The notes beneath the pieces were generated by a model. That model saw nothing but the letters and a program-made list of their open reading frames with translations. It was not told where the DNA came from and made no database searches. From assembly GCA_948467395.1 (NCBI GenBank), contig CAOKDX010000006.1, forward strand, positions 62,001-126,000: a stretch of DNA of 64,000 nucleotides, given 5' to 3'. This DNA is from an uncultured Clostridia bacterium (GTDB taxonomy: Bacteria > Bacillota > Clostridia > Lachnospirales > Lachnospiraceae). Below are positions 9,352 to 17,862 of this stretch, one piece after another (positions within the stretch are counted from its first letter, which is position 1; each line of letters begins with the position of its first letter). A program made the position numbers and the translations under genes.

Positions 9352-9385
9352 CTCAACGGCGGGTTCAAATTCGCGCCGTTAAGCT
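9350..9385. repeat. Hairpin repeat at the AGCS stop codon (family with 50755-50786)
   Basis: Twelve-base arms AGCTCAACGGCG and CGCCGTTAAGCT pair at 11 of 12 positions around a loop that contains CAAATT. The left arm begins within the TAG stop of the symporter gene. There is no T-run, so it is not a classical terminator, though it lies between convergent genes. A similar unit (AGCTCAACG...CAAATTGG...CCGTTGAG) occurs at 50755-50786. Confidence 0.6.
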
Positions 9386-9387
9386 GA

Positions 9388-10122
9388 CTACTCTGCCACT
9401 TCATACAGATATCTCCTTCCTCTCCGGCCCACCCGGTCCACCACTCCCAGATAGTGCATCACATTCAGCGCGGTCTGGGCACGGCTTACCGTGAGACGGG
9501 ATGCCTTCGCGTACTCGTATGAATCAAAGGTCTCCAGCTCCGGCGGCACCAGCATCCGGTAATCCTCTGTCCGCTCCAGGCACAGATCCTCCACCAGATC
9601 CACCGGAACCCGGTTGTGGCGGTGCGATCCCTTCTTTCTGTCCTGGCTCCATCCGTCCAGCAGCCTCGATTCTTCCACATCAATCATCAGGATGCGTATG
9701 GATAGATTGGGATCCTTCAGAAACGGTTTGATCTTGTATAATTCCTGAAATACCGCCTGAGGGGTGCCCTTCTTTGGTGATCTGCGCCGTTCCGACACCT
9801 CCCCTGTCTCCAGGTCAATCCACCGGAGCCATTTTGTAGCGGGGACAGGATATACGATGGTCACCTGATAGAGCGGCAGAAATGTTTCCAGCTTTCCCCG
9901 CATGGTATTGAAATTGGCCGTCTGAATCTCCATAACACGGCCGTCACGGTATACATCCGCCACATACCCCTCCAGCGGCACCTCATGAAAGTCCTCGTCC
10001 GGTTCCACATAATTTTTAACCACGGCATGGAGCGTCTTTTCCCCCAACGTTCCGATACCGTGGTTTTCATGTTCTCTGGATAGAATTTTTGCAGCCGCCT
10101 GATTAAAGCTTTTCCTGTCCAT
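9388..10122 (-). CDS. Putative PD-(D/E)XK nuclease-like protein with C-terminal winged helix
   Basis: A 244-residue protein with no name I can give with certainty. The N-terminal part resembles a PD-(D/E)XK nuclease core: E28 in GEKTLH, D56 in [12 protein letters not shown], and E65-I-Q67 in MEIQT. This E...D...E-x-Q spacing resembles CoiA-like enzymes. Residues ~185-244 ([20 protein letters not shown], then [15 protein letters not shown]) look like a winged helix. The start overlaps araD by 20 bp and has no clear ribosome site, so it may be translationally coupled to araD. The stop is TAG. The nuclease call is an inference from pattern only. Confidence 0.6.
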   Translation of the reverse strand: MDRKSFNQAAAKILSREHENHGIGTLGEKTLHAVVKNYVEPDEDFHEVPLEGYVADVYRDGRVMEIQTANFNTMRGKLETFLPLYQVTIVYPVPATKWLRWIDLETGEVSERRRSPKKGTPQAVFQELYKIKPFLKDPNLSIRILMIDVEESRLLDGWSQDRKKGSHRHNRVPVDLVEDLCLERTEDYRMLVPPELETFDSYEYAKASRLTVSRAQTALNVMHYLGVVDRVGRRGRRYLYEVAE

Positions 10123-10798
10123 AGTAAGCGTTGGCGCCGTGTTTTCTGTAATAGTGCTTGTCCATCAGATACTGCGGTGCTTTGCCCACACGGGGATTCA
10201 GTGTCAGCGTATGATGCGCCATCTCTGCCACCTTGTCCAGTACAACGGCGTTGTACACCGCATTTGCCGGTGACGTTCCCCAGGTAAAGGGCCCATGGTT
10301 CTTTACTACGATCCCCGGCACCTCCAGGGGATCTCTCTCACCGATGGTCTCAATAATGACAGTACCTGTATTTCTCTCATATGCCATATTGATCTCGTCT
10401 GCCGTCAGATCTCTGGTGCATGGGATATCGCCGTAGAAATAATCCGCATGTGTCGTTCCCAGTGCCGGAATCGACATACCGGCCTGGGCAAAGGTCACCG
10501 CCCAGGTAGAGTGGGTATGTACAACGCCGGCCAGCTCAGAATAAGCCTTATACAGCTCGATATGTGTAGCGGTGTCAGAGGACGGACGATATTTTCCTTC
10601 GATTATATTCTGCTCAAAGTCGACAACTACCATATCATCCGGTGTCAGCTCATCATATTCCACGCCGCTGGGCTTGATCACCACATAGTTATTCTCCCGG
10701 TCTATGCCGCTGACATTCCCCCATGTGTAGATTACAAGTCCTTTCTCCTGCAGTTCCATGTTCGCATCATATACTTCTTTTTTTAACTGTTCTAACAT
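10103..10798 (-). CDS. araD: L-ribulose-5-phosphate 4-epimerase
   Basis: A 231-residue class II aldolase-fold enzyme converting L-ribulose 5-phosphate to D-xylulose 5-phosphate; the length equals that of E. coli AraD. Zinc ligands are seen as H94-T-H96 in [10 protein letters not shown] and a third His near 170 in [11 protein letters not shown]75 in RPSSDTATH matches the conserved active-site region, and the C-terminal NAYYGQEKL supplies the late Tyr. GNVSG and KPSGVEY are family phosphate-binding blocks. The ATG follows GGAGGTAGCT, so the upstream in-frame ATG is rejected. The rest of the arabinose pathway (araA, araB) is not in this window. The pentose product could also meet xylose arising from the GH115 locus, but the two loci are 30 kb apart. 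Confidence 0.95.
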   Translation of the reverse strand: MLEQLKKEVYDANMELQEKGLVIYTWGNVSGIDRENNYVVIKPSGVEYDELTPDDMVVVDFEQNIIEGKYRPSSDTATHIELYKAYSELAGVVHTHSTWAVTFAQAGMSIPALGTTHADYFYGDIPCTRDLTADEINMAYERNTGTVIIETIGERDPLEVPGIVVKNHGPFTWGTSPANAVYNAVVLDKVAEMAHHTLTLNPRVGKAPQYLMDKHYYRKHGANAYYGQEKL

Positions 10799-10923
10799 AG
10801 CTACCTCCATTCAATAATTTGTTTCTATTATACTATTTTTTCCATACAGTGTAAATATTCTCTTTCAGAAAGTTAGGGCAATCTCCTTGAATGATAGGAA
10901 ATTTTCATTTACAATAGAATGCA

Positions 10924-10947
10924 GCATCAAAAAATCCATTTTGATGC
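10924..10947. promoter_or_regulatory. Inverted repeat in the AEC gene leader
   Basis: Perfect 9-bp arms GCATCAAAA and TTTTGATGC are separated by 6 bp, ending 20 bp before the ATG of the AEC transporter and just upstream of its AGGGGG ribosome site. It could be an operator or an mRNA hairpin that tunes translation. No regulator gene is adjacent. Confidence 0.5.
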
Positions 10948-10967
10948 AGAATAGGGGGAAAACAGAC

Positions 10968-11915
10968 ATGGACAGTTTTTTATACAGCATAAACGCCACC
11001 TTACCGGTCTTTCTTCTGATCATACTGGGAAAGGTGCTGTATCGGCTGCATATCATCGACCACCAGTTTACCACAGCCGCAGATAAATTCGTTTTCACCG
11101 CAGCCCTGCCTGCCCTGGTCTTCCGGGATCTGACAGAGAACAATGTCAGGGGCAGCTTTGACGGGGGCTACGTGCTGTTCTGTTTTCTTGTGACCCTGGC
11201 TATCATCCTGGCTATCTGGGGACTGACGGAGCTCTTTATGAAAAACCCGTCGGAAAAGGGCGCCTTTATCCAGGCATCCTACCGAAGCAGTGCCGCCATC
11301 CTGGGACTTGCCTTTATAGACAATATGTACCACAGCGCCGGCATGGCGCCCTTGATGATCATTGGTGCCGTCCCCCTTTACAACATCTTTGCCGTGCTGA
11401 TCCTGACACTGAAGGGGACGAAGGATCCGGGAAAGAAAGAAGCCGGTCTTCGGAAAACGCTGCTGGATATTGCCAGAAATCCAATTCTGCTGAGCATCCT
11501 GATCTCCCTTCTCTTTGTCTTTTCGGGGATCCGCCTGCCGGCCTTCCTGAACAAAACCATCGGCAGCATCGGGGCCACCGCGACGCCCCTGGCCCTGATT
11601 TCCATCGGAGCAGGGTTTGAGGGAAGAAGGGCCGTGAAAAAAATAAAGCCGGCGCTCCTGGCTTCCTTTATCAAGCTGGTGCTCCTGGCCGCTCTATTTC
11701 TTCCCCTTGCCGTCTATGCAGGCTACCGGGACCAGGAGCTGATGGCAATTCTGATTATGCTGGGTTCCCCCGCCACGGTCTCCTGCTATATTATGGCAAA
11801 AAATACTGGAAATGACCATGTGCTCACTTCCAGTATCATTGTACTTACAACGCTATTTTCCTCTGTCACGCTGACAGCCTGGATCTTTGTGCTGCATGCA
11901 GCCTCACTGCTGTAG
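10968..11915 (+). CDS. AEC (auxin efflux carrier) family transporter
   Basis: A 315-residue protein with about ten hydrophobic helices in two five-helix halves, as in the AEC family (malate/malonate/auxin-type carriers). The N-terminal pattern LPVFLLIILGKVLYRLHIID and FVFTAALPALVFRDL is characteristic. The second half carries GSIGATATPLALISIGAGFEG, and LGSPATVSCYIMAKN is near the end. The start MDSFLYSINATLP is chosen because AGGGGGAAA lies upstream; the frame is open for 27 more codons without support. Transport substrate cannot be predicted. It diverges from araD, and the stop is TAG, 1 bp from the convergent DUF6033 gene. Confidence 0.88.
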   Translation: MDSFLYSINATLPVFLLIILGKVLYRLHIIDHQFTTAADKFVFTAALPALVFRDLTENNVRGSFDGGYVLFCFLVTLAIILAIWGLTELFMKNPSEKGAFIQASYRSSAAILGLAFIDNMYHSAGMAPLMIIGAVPLYNIFAVLILTLKGTKDPGKKEAGLRKTLLDIARNPILLSILISLLFVFSGIRLPAFLNKTIGSIGATATPLALISIGAGFEGRRAVKKIKPALLASFIKLVLLAALFLPLAVYAGYRDQELMAILIMLGSPATVSCYIMAKNTGNDHVLTSSIIVLTTLFSSVTLTAWIFVLHAASLL

Positions 11916-11916
11916 G

Positions 11917-12624
11917 TCAGATGCTGAAATCAAAGAATCCACCGTTTGTCTTTACTTCCTCTTCCTGGATTTTATCCCAGTCAACCTCCCGGATCTTCTT
12001 TAGGAGTTCATCCACAGAATCGGCGTAGACCGTTGTTTTCTTAACACGGTCTGGGGACGGTGCGGTATTTTCTTGTTTCTTTGCCTGATCCGCCTTTTCT
12101 TCTTTTCTCTTCTCGATGCCCTTTTCAATATGTTCCTTGTATTTTTCACTGATCTTCTCTACTTCAGCGAAATAGGAGACATTGCCGCTGTCATCGAAAA
12201 CCATGCCGACACGGGATACCTTCTCCCCTGTCTCCTCCAGCTGCTCCTTCATGCCATTCAGGTCTGTGCGGGCAGTCTCTATCTGATTCAGATACTGATT
12301 CTTCGTATCCTCATCGGCAGCCATTGCCTCCAGCGTCTCAGGATCGATCAGCACGCTATATGCCTTTGTCCCGCGGGAAAGATAAGCCTGCGCCTCCGAG
12401 CTGGAGGAATAGTCTGCCACAAAGAAATCCATATCGCCGTATTTCCTCTGCAGCTCCTTCAATAACTCCTTCGCACCCTCACTCAGCTCTGCAGGCTCCT
12501 TCTTAGAAGCTTTGTCTGTCTTGTCCGTCCTTCCATTCTGCGTCCTTGACGTGTTTCTGCCACCCTTCTGTGTCTTGTCATAGTACTGGCTCTGGTAAAC
12601 ACTATAACCATCAATCTTACTCAT
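11917..12624 (-). CDS. DUF6033 family protein
   Basis: A 235-residue, highly charged protein matching the DUF6033 family found in Lachnospiraceae. Visible landmarks: N-terminal SKIDGYSVYQSQYYDKTQ, a Lys/Thr-rich linker, ELSEGAKELLKELQRKYGDMDFFVADY, and a helical, probably coiled-coil region rich in Glu/Lys (~residues 110-185). There is no signal peptide or membrane segment. It begins after AAAGGAGGG, spacing 6. It follows the DUF4253 gene after a 93-bp gap that contains a GGCCGG-rich segment, so it may be a separate transcript. Function unknown. Confidence 0.7.
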   Translation of the reverse strand: MSKIDGYSVYQSQYYDKTQKGGRNTSRTQNGRTDKTDKASKKEPAELSEGAKELLKELQRKYGDMDFFVADYSSSSEAQAYLSRGTKAYSVLIDPETLEAMAADEDTKNQYLNQIETARTDLNGMKEQLEETGEKVSRVGMVFDDSGNVSYFAEVEKISEKYKEHIEKGIEKRKEEKADQAKKQENTAPSPDRVKKTTVYADSVDELLKKIREVDWDKIQEEEVKTNGGFFDFSI

Positions 12625-12717
12625 ATTAGCCCTCCTTTGCCGGCCCGGCCTCCGCCAGGCAGAAATAATATCCTTATTATTTTATATATCGGCCATTATC
12701 CGAAAACTTTATAGTGT

Positions 12718-13491
12718 TCAATCCCACCAGAAAAACCACACCCTGGACAGACGGATACACTCCGCCACCTCCCTGATGGTGCCTGTGGCAGTTCCCTGGT
12801 CTACCCGGTCCGGGCAGAAGGCATAATGCTCTCTGGCAAGCTGATAAGCCGTTTCTTCATCGTCCACCGGCCTGTCCAGCATAAACTCCAGTGTATCGTG
12901 TGAGAAGGCAGCCGGAACAGCGCCGTATTTCTCATACCAGTAACGGCAGACCTCCATCATCTCGGATGCCGCCGGACACTCGTTCCATCCCCCCATGGGC
13001 ATCCACGCGATGACCTCCCACGGATTTTGTACCGGGATTTCAAACAGGATGGTTTCTTCGATACCGTCACCGGAATATCCCACAAATGATGTGAGACAGT
13101 CAAGGACCTCTGCCTCCTCCGGCATTTCCTCCGAGAGTTCTTCCTCTCCCCAGGATCCGTCTTCGTCCATCTCCATATTATCGTCATACCATTCCTTAAG
13201 AAGCGCCTCTGCATCCATTTTTTCCTGCCGGAGGATGGCTTCCCTGGAATAGGACTCATCGGACAGGATTCCAAGCCATTCTGCCAGCGTCTCATCCGAC
13301 TGCACAAGAATCGGCACAAAGCCCTCTTCCCTGCCCCGGGCCGCTGCCTCCAGATATGCCTCATTCACTGCTTCGGCAGAACTCCCCTGGACGAATACCT
13401 GATGCGGGCAGTCTACCTTTGACAGAATCTCTTCTGTGCTCTCCTTATAAATGTGCTTTACTGTTTCATTAGATTTTTTTATATTTTTCAT
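12718..13491 (-). CDS. DUF4253 domain protein
   Basis: A 257-residue protein. The C-terminal half has the recognisable DUF4253 pattern: NPWEVIAWMPMGGWNECP, MMEVCRYWYEKYGAVPAAFS, HDTLEFMLDRPV, then YAFCPDRVDQG and the terminal RVWFFWWD. The family is widespread in bacteria and its function is not established; it is often linked to polymorphic-toxin immunity or to general cytoplasmic roles without proof. The ATG overlaps the dapF stop (ATGA), so the two are translationally coupled. GAGGGGGA precedes the start by 6 nt. An acidic stretch (residues ~120-150) separates the N-terminal and C-terminal parts. Confidence 0.85.
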   Translation of the reverse strand: MKNIKKSNETVKHIYKESTEEILSKVDCPHQVFVQGSSAEAVNEAYLEAAARGREEGFVPILVQSDETLAEWLGILSDESYSREAILRQEKMDAEALLKEWYDDNMEMDEDGSWGEEELSEEMPEEAEVLDCLTSFVGYSGDGIEETILFEIPVQNPWEVIAWMPMGGWNECPAASEMMEVCRYWYEKYGAVPAAFSHDTLEFMLDRPVDDEETAYQLAREHYAFCPDRVDQGTATGTIREVAECIRLSRVWFFWWD

Positions 13492-14327
13492 ATCAATTCC
13501 CCCTCAAACACTGTTACCGCTGGTCCCCTCATTAAAACTTCACCGTTTTCCATATAGGTATCGTACAGTCTGCCTCCCCGGATCTGCACCTCGATCTCAT
13601 CTCCCTGCCGGCAGTATCCATTCAGTACGGACGCCACAACAGCGGCACATGTACCGGTGCCGCAGGAGATGGTCTCACCGGAGCCGCGCTCCCAAACCCT
13701 CATGCGGATGGTGTGGTCATCCAGCACCTCCACAAATTCCGTATTGATCCGGTCCGGGAACAGTTCATGATGCTCAAACAGAGGGCCGGTTTTCTCCAGA
13801 TCCAGCGAGTCGATGCCGGATGCAAAGATCACACAGTGGGGATTTCCCATGGATACGCAGGTAGCTCTGTATGTTTTCCCCTCTACTGTCAAAGGCTGCG
13901 CAACAAAGGTTTCCCCCTCCGCCCTCACTGGTATTTCGGATGGTCTCAATACTGCCCTTCCCATATTCACCTGAACATATGTGACCACCCCGTCCTCCAC
14001 AGTCAGCGCCAGTTCCCTGACGCCGCTTTTTGTTTCTATGGAAATATGGGAGCGGTCCACGATACCATGCTCATAGGCGTATTTCGCCACACAGCGGATC
14101 CCATTGCCGCACATTGCCCCCTCGGAACCGTCGGCATTGTACATGATCATTCGGCAGTCGGCCTTCCGGGACGGGGCAACCAGAATCAAGCCGTCCGAAC
14201 CGATCCCGAAATGCCGGTCACTGACACGCACCGCCAGCGCCTCTGCATCCTGCACCTTTTCCTCAAAGGCATTGACATAGACATAATCGTTCCCCGTTCC
14301 ATGCATTTTTGTAAAATGTATTCCCAT
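13488..14327 (-). CDS. dapF: Diaminopimelate epimerase
   Basis: A 279-residue enzyme interconverting LL- and meso-diaminopimelate for lysine and peptidoglycan synthesis. It has the two catalytic Cys motifs: YNADGSEGAMCGNGIRC around residue 75 and RGSGETISCGTGTCA around residue 218. The N-terminal KMHGTGNDYVYV is the family signature. The start MGIHFTKMHG is chosen for the AAGGAG 7 nt upstream; a longer frame exists without support. It sits 10 bp after DUF1934 and overlaps DUF4253 by 4 bp, so ddl-DUF1934-dapF-DUF4253 looks like a cell-wall-related operon. Confidence 0.96.
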   Translation of the reverse strand: MGIHFTKMHGTGNDYVYVNAFEEKVQDAEALAVRVSDRHFGIGSDGLILVAPSRKADCRMIMYNADGSEGAMCGNGIRCVAKYAYEHGIVDRSHISIETKSGVRELALTVEDGVVTYVQVNMGRAVLRPSEIPVRAEGETFVAQPLTVEGKTYRATCVSMGNPHCVIFASGIDSLDLEKTGPLFEHHELFPDRINTEFVEVLDDHTIRMRVWERGSGETISCGTGTCAAVVASVLNGYCRQGDEIEVQIRGGRLYDTYMENGEVLMRGPAVTVFEGELI

Positions 14328-14337
14328 CACAATCTCC

Positions 14338-14763
14338 TTACTGTTCCACGGTAACCTGTACATTACAGTTGGATATAAATGTCTGGTTCATCTCCAGGTC
14401 ATAATCCATCTTTAGAAAAAATCCGCTCTCCAGCTCAATCTTCTCGATCTGGTTTGTATGGATGCTCACTTCAATCTCACCAATGGGAGTGGAATAGTAG
14501 GTGAATGTAGTCTGATCCGGTATAAACACAAGATGGCTCGCCGCCGATCCCTTCTTCACTACCTCCACCTGTCCCTCTCCGATCTTCAGCGTATTCTTGA
14601 CTACCTGTACCAGACCGTTTTCCTCTTCGCTCACAACCTCATCATAGGTGATGCAGGCAAATCCGTCCTGCATCTCCATCTGTCCCACAGAGACTACCTC
14701 GATGGGTTCGCCATTTCCCTGTGCCTGCAGTCCATGTATTGTTATCTTTACTTCCTGTGCCAT
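14338..14763 (-). CDS. DUF1934 family beta-barrel protein
   Basis: A 141-residue protein matching DUF1934 (YwiB-like, calycin-type beta barrel). Landmarks are MAQEVKITIHGLQ, CITYDEV, the QTTFTYYSTPIGEIEVSIHT segment and a C-terminal GFFLKMDYDLEMN...ISNCNVQVTV. It is made of alternating beta strands without a catalytic signature. Start selection: GGAAGG lies just upstream of MAQEVK, whereas the earlier in-frame ATG has only a weak site. It lies between ddl and dapF, as often in Clostridia; its role is unknown. Confidence 0.85.
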   Translation of the reverse strand: MAQEVKITIHGLQAQGNGEPIEVVSVGQMEMQDGFACITYDEVVSEEENGLVQVVKNTLKIGEGQVEVVKKGSAASHLVFIPDQTTFTYYSTPIGEIEVSIHTNQIEKIELESGFFLKMDYDLEMNQTFISNCNVQVTVEQ

Positions 14764-14806
14764 AATTCCTTCCATTCTGTCCTTTTTCTTCTGCTGTTCC
14801 CGTCTG

Positions 14807-15874
14807 CTACCTCTTATATGCCAGTTCAATCATCTGGTCCAGAAGAACCGGCAGGTCCAGCCCCTCTGCCTCCCACAGCATAGGATACATACTAATATTG
14901 GTAAATCCCGGAAATGTATTTATCTCATTAAATACTACTTCACCTGTGTTCTCTTCCACAAAGAAATCTACCCGTGAGAGTCCGAACCCGTCTATCTGTT
15001 TAAATACTGCCACCGCATTTTCCCGGATCTTCTCCTTTGCTCCTGCCGGCAGATCCGGATCCACAACTGTCCTGGATTCCGAATCGTTGTATTTTGCGTC
15101 ATAATCATAAAACTCCGCCGCTGCCAGAATCTCACCGACCCTGGATGCCTTAACCTCCGTTCCGCCCAGCACGGCACATTCTACCTCGTGCCCCCGGATG
15201 GTCTCCTCAATCAGCACCCGGTGGTCATGCTTCTTCGCCAGTTCAATGGCCGCCCTCAGCTCACCGCGGTTATGTGCCTTGCTGATTCCCCGGGAAGAGC
15301 CGGCATTGGAAGGCTTGACAAAGACGGGATAACCCAGCTCCCTCTCCGCCGCATCCATCGTCTCCTCTATGCCGCTGCAGTCCCGTGCCACATCCGTCAC
15401 ATATTTCGCCTGCCGCACACCGATCCGGTCAGCAAAGATCTTCGTGGATATTTTATCCATGCCCGCAGCTGAGGCAAGTACGCCACAGCCCACATAAGGG
15501 ATCCCCGCCAGCTCCAGCAGCCCCTGTATCGTCCCGTCCTCTCCGTTTCTGCCGTGCAGCACCGGAAACGCCACATCAACGGCAATCTGCTGCACTGCAA
15601 AATCACCTGTTCCTTCGCCGCCGTTTACCTTCCAGATCCCCTGGCTCCTCTGATCCGGAACGATGACTGCGGTTGCCGGGCTCCGGGTCCAGCTCCCATC
15701 CTTTATGCTCTCCGTGGAATCCACATAGAGCCAGTGTCCCTCTCTGGTGATTCCAATCCTATGTATATCATATTTATTCCGATCCAGTCCCTCTATAATA
15801 TTGGCAGCCGAAACACAGGATATCTCGTGCTCCGAAGACTGCCCGCCAAAGATTACAGCAATCTGTCTCTTCAT
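14807..15874 (-). CDS. ddl: D-alanine--D-alanine ligase
   Basis: A 355-residue ATP-grasp ligase forming D-Ala-D-Ala for peptidoglycan precursors. The N-terminal AVIFGGQSSEHEIS, the HGRNGEDGTIQGLLELAGIP segment and the terminal NEINTFPGFTNISMYP are diagnostic. The omega-loop region reads FYDYDAKYND; the Tyr there is the D-Ala-specific type rather than the VanA (D-lactate) type, so intrinsic vancomycin resistance is not indicated. The ATG follows GGAGGTCAAC. The stop is TAG. It is first in the ddl-DUF1934-dapF-DUF4253 row, 43 bp before DUF1934. Confidence 0.95.
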   Translation of the reverse strand: MKRQIAVIFGGQSSEHEISCVSAANIIEGLDRNKYDIHRIGITREGHWLYVDSTESIKDGSWTRSPATAVIVPDQRSQGIWKVNGGEGTGDFAVQQIAVDVAFPVLHGRNGEDGTIQGLLELAGIPYVGCGVLASAAGMDKISTKIFADRIGVRQAKYVTDVARDCSGIEETMDAAERELGYPVFVKPSNAGSSRGISKAHNRGELRAAIELAKKHDHRVLIEETIRGHEVECAVLGGTEVKASRVGEILAAAEFYDYDAKYNDSESRTVVDPDLPAGAKEKIRENAVAVFKQIDGFGLSRVDFFVEENTGEVVFNEINTFPGFTNISMYPMLWEAEGLDLPVLLDQMIELAYKR

Positions 15875-15989
15875 GTTGACCTCCATTTCCTCCTGTCTTC
15901 CTATACCTTATCACTTTACCATGGCGTAGTGGCAAATTCAAGTATAAGAAGGAGTTTTTTTCCATTTATGGACGCCTGTCTGCTTCCTG

Positions 15990-16622
15990 TCAGAACAGGC
16001 TTTGTATCCATTCCACAAGTTTCCAGGAATAGCTGACATCATCCCCTCCCTCCAGCAGGGAGTTATATTCCTCCTCTGTCAGGCTCTGCTTCAGCTGCTC
16101 CTTCGACGTATCCGGAACCACCTGATAGGTGGAATCAACAAAACACAAGGAGGGATACATCACACACCACCAGTTCCGTCCCTCACTGCTGCCCAGTCTG
16201 ACCCGAAGCGCCTCATAATCTCCGGCAGGAAATGTGAGATCCCCATACTCCTTTACCGGGAAATAGCTTTCGCCCAACGTGGCCTCCGCACTGTAATCAT
16301 ATCCCTCGGCCCTCATTTTTTCCGTAGCGATTTCCTCAATTTCCGGCAGATGCTCCACAATTGCCTGGCGTGCCTCGTCAACCGACGATGCGTCCTGCAT
16401 CTCTCCCCGCAGATAGGTTACAATGGTCTCTTTCACCTTCATCTTTAATTCCTGGTCCTCCTCCGTATCACTGTTGGCGATCACATGGAGTCGAATAATC
16501 TGTTCCGCTATCGCCCGCTGCTCCCTCCGCCCGTCTGTGGCCTCTTTGTAAAAATGCATAAGAACACCCGTCACTGCTACCATCATAACGATACCTGCTA
16601 TTTTTAATCTATGCCGTCTCAT
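15990..16622 (-). CDS. spoIIR: Stage II sporulation protein R
   Basis: A 210-residue SpoIIR homologue, the forespore-secreted signal that triggers SpoIIGA to process pro-sigma-E. One N-terminal membrane segment (IAGIVMMVAVTGVLMHFY) precedes the conserved IRLHVIANSDTEEDQELK, the family hallmark. The middle has LGESYFPVKEYGDLTFPAGDYEALRV read in two blocks, followed by GRNWWCVMYPSLCF. The ATG is about 11 nt after GGAGGG; the open frame extends 21 codons upstream without support. This is the clearest evidence that the host makes endospores. Confidence 0.95.
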   Translation of the reverse strand: MRRHRLKIAGIVMMVAVTGVLMHFYKEATDGRREQRAIAEQIIRLHVIANSDTEEDQELKMKVKETIVTYLRGEMQDASSVDEARQAIVEHLPEIEEIATEKMRAEGYDYSAEATLGESYFPVKEYGDLTFPAGDYEALRVRLGSSEGRNWWCVMYPSLCFVDSTYQVVPDTSKEQLKQSLTEEEYNSLLEGGDDVSYSWKLVEWIQSLF

Positions 16623-16771
16623 TGATCCTGTTCCCTCCTGCCTCGTTCCATTACGTCTTACCGCACCTACCAAAAGGATTGACATTTTATCCGGTAATAT
16701 TCAAAAAATCATAGAAAAAACAAATCCGGTATGTTATACTCCTTTATAAAAAATACAAGTGGAGGTAGCAT

Positions 16772-17212
16772 ATGTCTGGCGAACACAAAAAAGGGCTGAA
16801 TGCTGATCTTGTCTGGAGCGATCTGCAGAATTGCTGTAAGGGCGAGTCTTCATGCGGAACATGTCAGGGTACGGCATGTACAATAGGATACGCAAAACAA
16901 TGCATTACGGATTATCGGAAAAACCCGCAAAAAGAGGTCCCGGATGGGATACAGAAGATCCCAACAATGGATTTCAAGGTTTTTGACGAGGTCGAGTTAG
17001 AGACTGCCATCGCACATATTCTGAAGGAATGCAAGGACTGTAAAGAGGATCATACGGAAAGCTGCATTATCAATGTGATACGGAACTGCTATGAAGTCGG
17101 TCTGTTCGGCGACCGGCATTCCTATGAGGGAAGCGCCCTGCAGTATCTGATGTATATCAAAAATACATATCCGGAAAAATCACAGAAAATCGCAGAACTA
17201 TATAGGGGCTGA
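16772..17212 (+). CDS. Cys-rich hypothetical protein
   Basis: A 146-residue soluble protein I do not recognise. It contains ten Cys: 21, 22, 28, 31, 36, 44, 87, 90, 98 and 106, including C28-x2-C31 and C87-x2-C90. This suggests Zn or Fe-S binding. There is no signal peptide or membrane segment, so disulfides are unlikely in a cytoplasmic setting. GGAGGT lies 6-7 nt upstream of the start and a TATACT -10 is at 16735-16740. It is divergent from spoIIR and followed by a clean terminator, so it is monocistronic. Confidence 0.75.
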   Translation: MSGEHKKGLNADLVWSDLQNCCKGESSCGTCQGTACTIGYAKQCITDYRKNPQKEVPDGIQKIPTMDFKVFDEVELETAIAHILKECKDCKEDHTESCIINVIRNCYEVGLFGDRHSYEGSALQYLMYIKNTYPEKSQKIAELYRG

Positions 17213-17232
17213 GATTTGTACGAATCCAGCCA

Positions 17233-17261
17233 GGGCTGTCCGATGCAGGCAGCCCTTTTTT
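17233..17261 (+). terminator. Rho-independent terminator of the Cys-rich gene
   Basis: GGGCTG and CAGCCC pair around an 11-nt loop, followed by six T. It begins about 20 bp after the TGA of the Cys-rich gene. The 3' end touches the stop codon of the convergent NUDIX gene. Confidence 0.85.
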
Positions 17262-17739
17262 ATATTGATTCAGCCGGATGCAGACATACTTCTTTCAGAT
17301 CATCCCCCTCATATCGCAGCTTCAGCGAGAAGAAATCCGCCCCCCTCTCCAGAAGATCCAGAAATATGTAATCCCCATCCCACAGATTCAGTTCCCGCAG
17401 ACGGCTCTTTTCTACCCATTCCAATGTGCCCTCCCGGCAGTCCGCCACGAGCTCCCCCTCGTACCCGTCAGCTGTATAGAGGCACATATATTCCGTATTC
17501 CACCGGTCAGATATAAAGGTAACGAGTCTGCGGAACCGGTAGGATGTCAGCGTAAGCCCGGTCTCCTCTTTTACCTCCCGCAGAAGGCATTCCTCCGGAC
17601 TCTCATCCTGTTCAAAGTGCCCGCCGACGCCGATCCATTTATCCCTGTTGATATCTCCCTCTTTCTTTATCCGGTGCATCATCAGATAACAGTCCTCCTT
17701 CTCGATATAGCAAAGAGTTGTCAGACATGATCTTTCCAT
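17260..17739 (-). CDS. NUDIX hydrolase, 8-oxo-dGTP diphosphatase (MutT)-like
   Basis: A 159-residue protein with an intact Nudix box in the first half: GGHFEQDESPEECLLREV then KEETGLTL, giving G-x5-E-x7-R-E-V-x-E-E-x-G-L. The preceding KWIGVGG and the RFRRLVTFISDRWNTEYMCLY strand fit the small MutT/8-oxo-dGTP group. These enzymes clean oxidised or otherwise non-canonical nucleotides from the pool; substrate not proven. GGGGGA lies 8 nt before the chosen ATG. The upstream in-frame ATG has no site. Its stop overlaps the terminator of the convergent gene. Confidence 0.88.
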   Translation of the reverse strand: MERSCLTTLCYIEKEDCYLMMHRIKKEGDINRDKWIGVGGHFEQDESPEECLLREVKEETGLTLTSYRFRRLVTFISDRWNTEYMCLYTADGYEGELVADCREGTLEWVEKSRLRELNLWDGDYIFLDLLERGADFFSLKLRYEGDDLKEVCLHPAESI

Positions 17740-17862
17740 ATAACAGTCCCCCTTTTTCGAATGTGACGGCATCCCCGGCCTGGATGCCGGATTTTATGTT
17801 ATTTTATCACCAAAACCACATGGTGGCCTGGTTACACCAGCAGATCTCTTTCTCTTTTAACG

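Noticed and set aside
9350-9385. tRNA-like GTAGCTCAACGG...GGTTCAAATTC
   Set aside because: No acceptor stem, anticodon arm or normal spacing; only about 40 nt long. Kept as a hairpin repeat.
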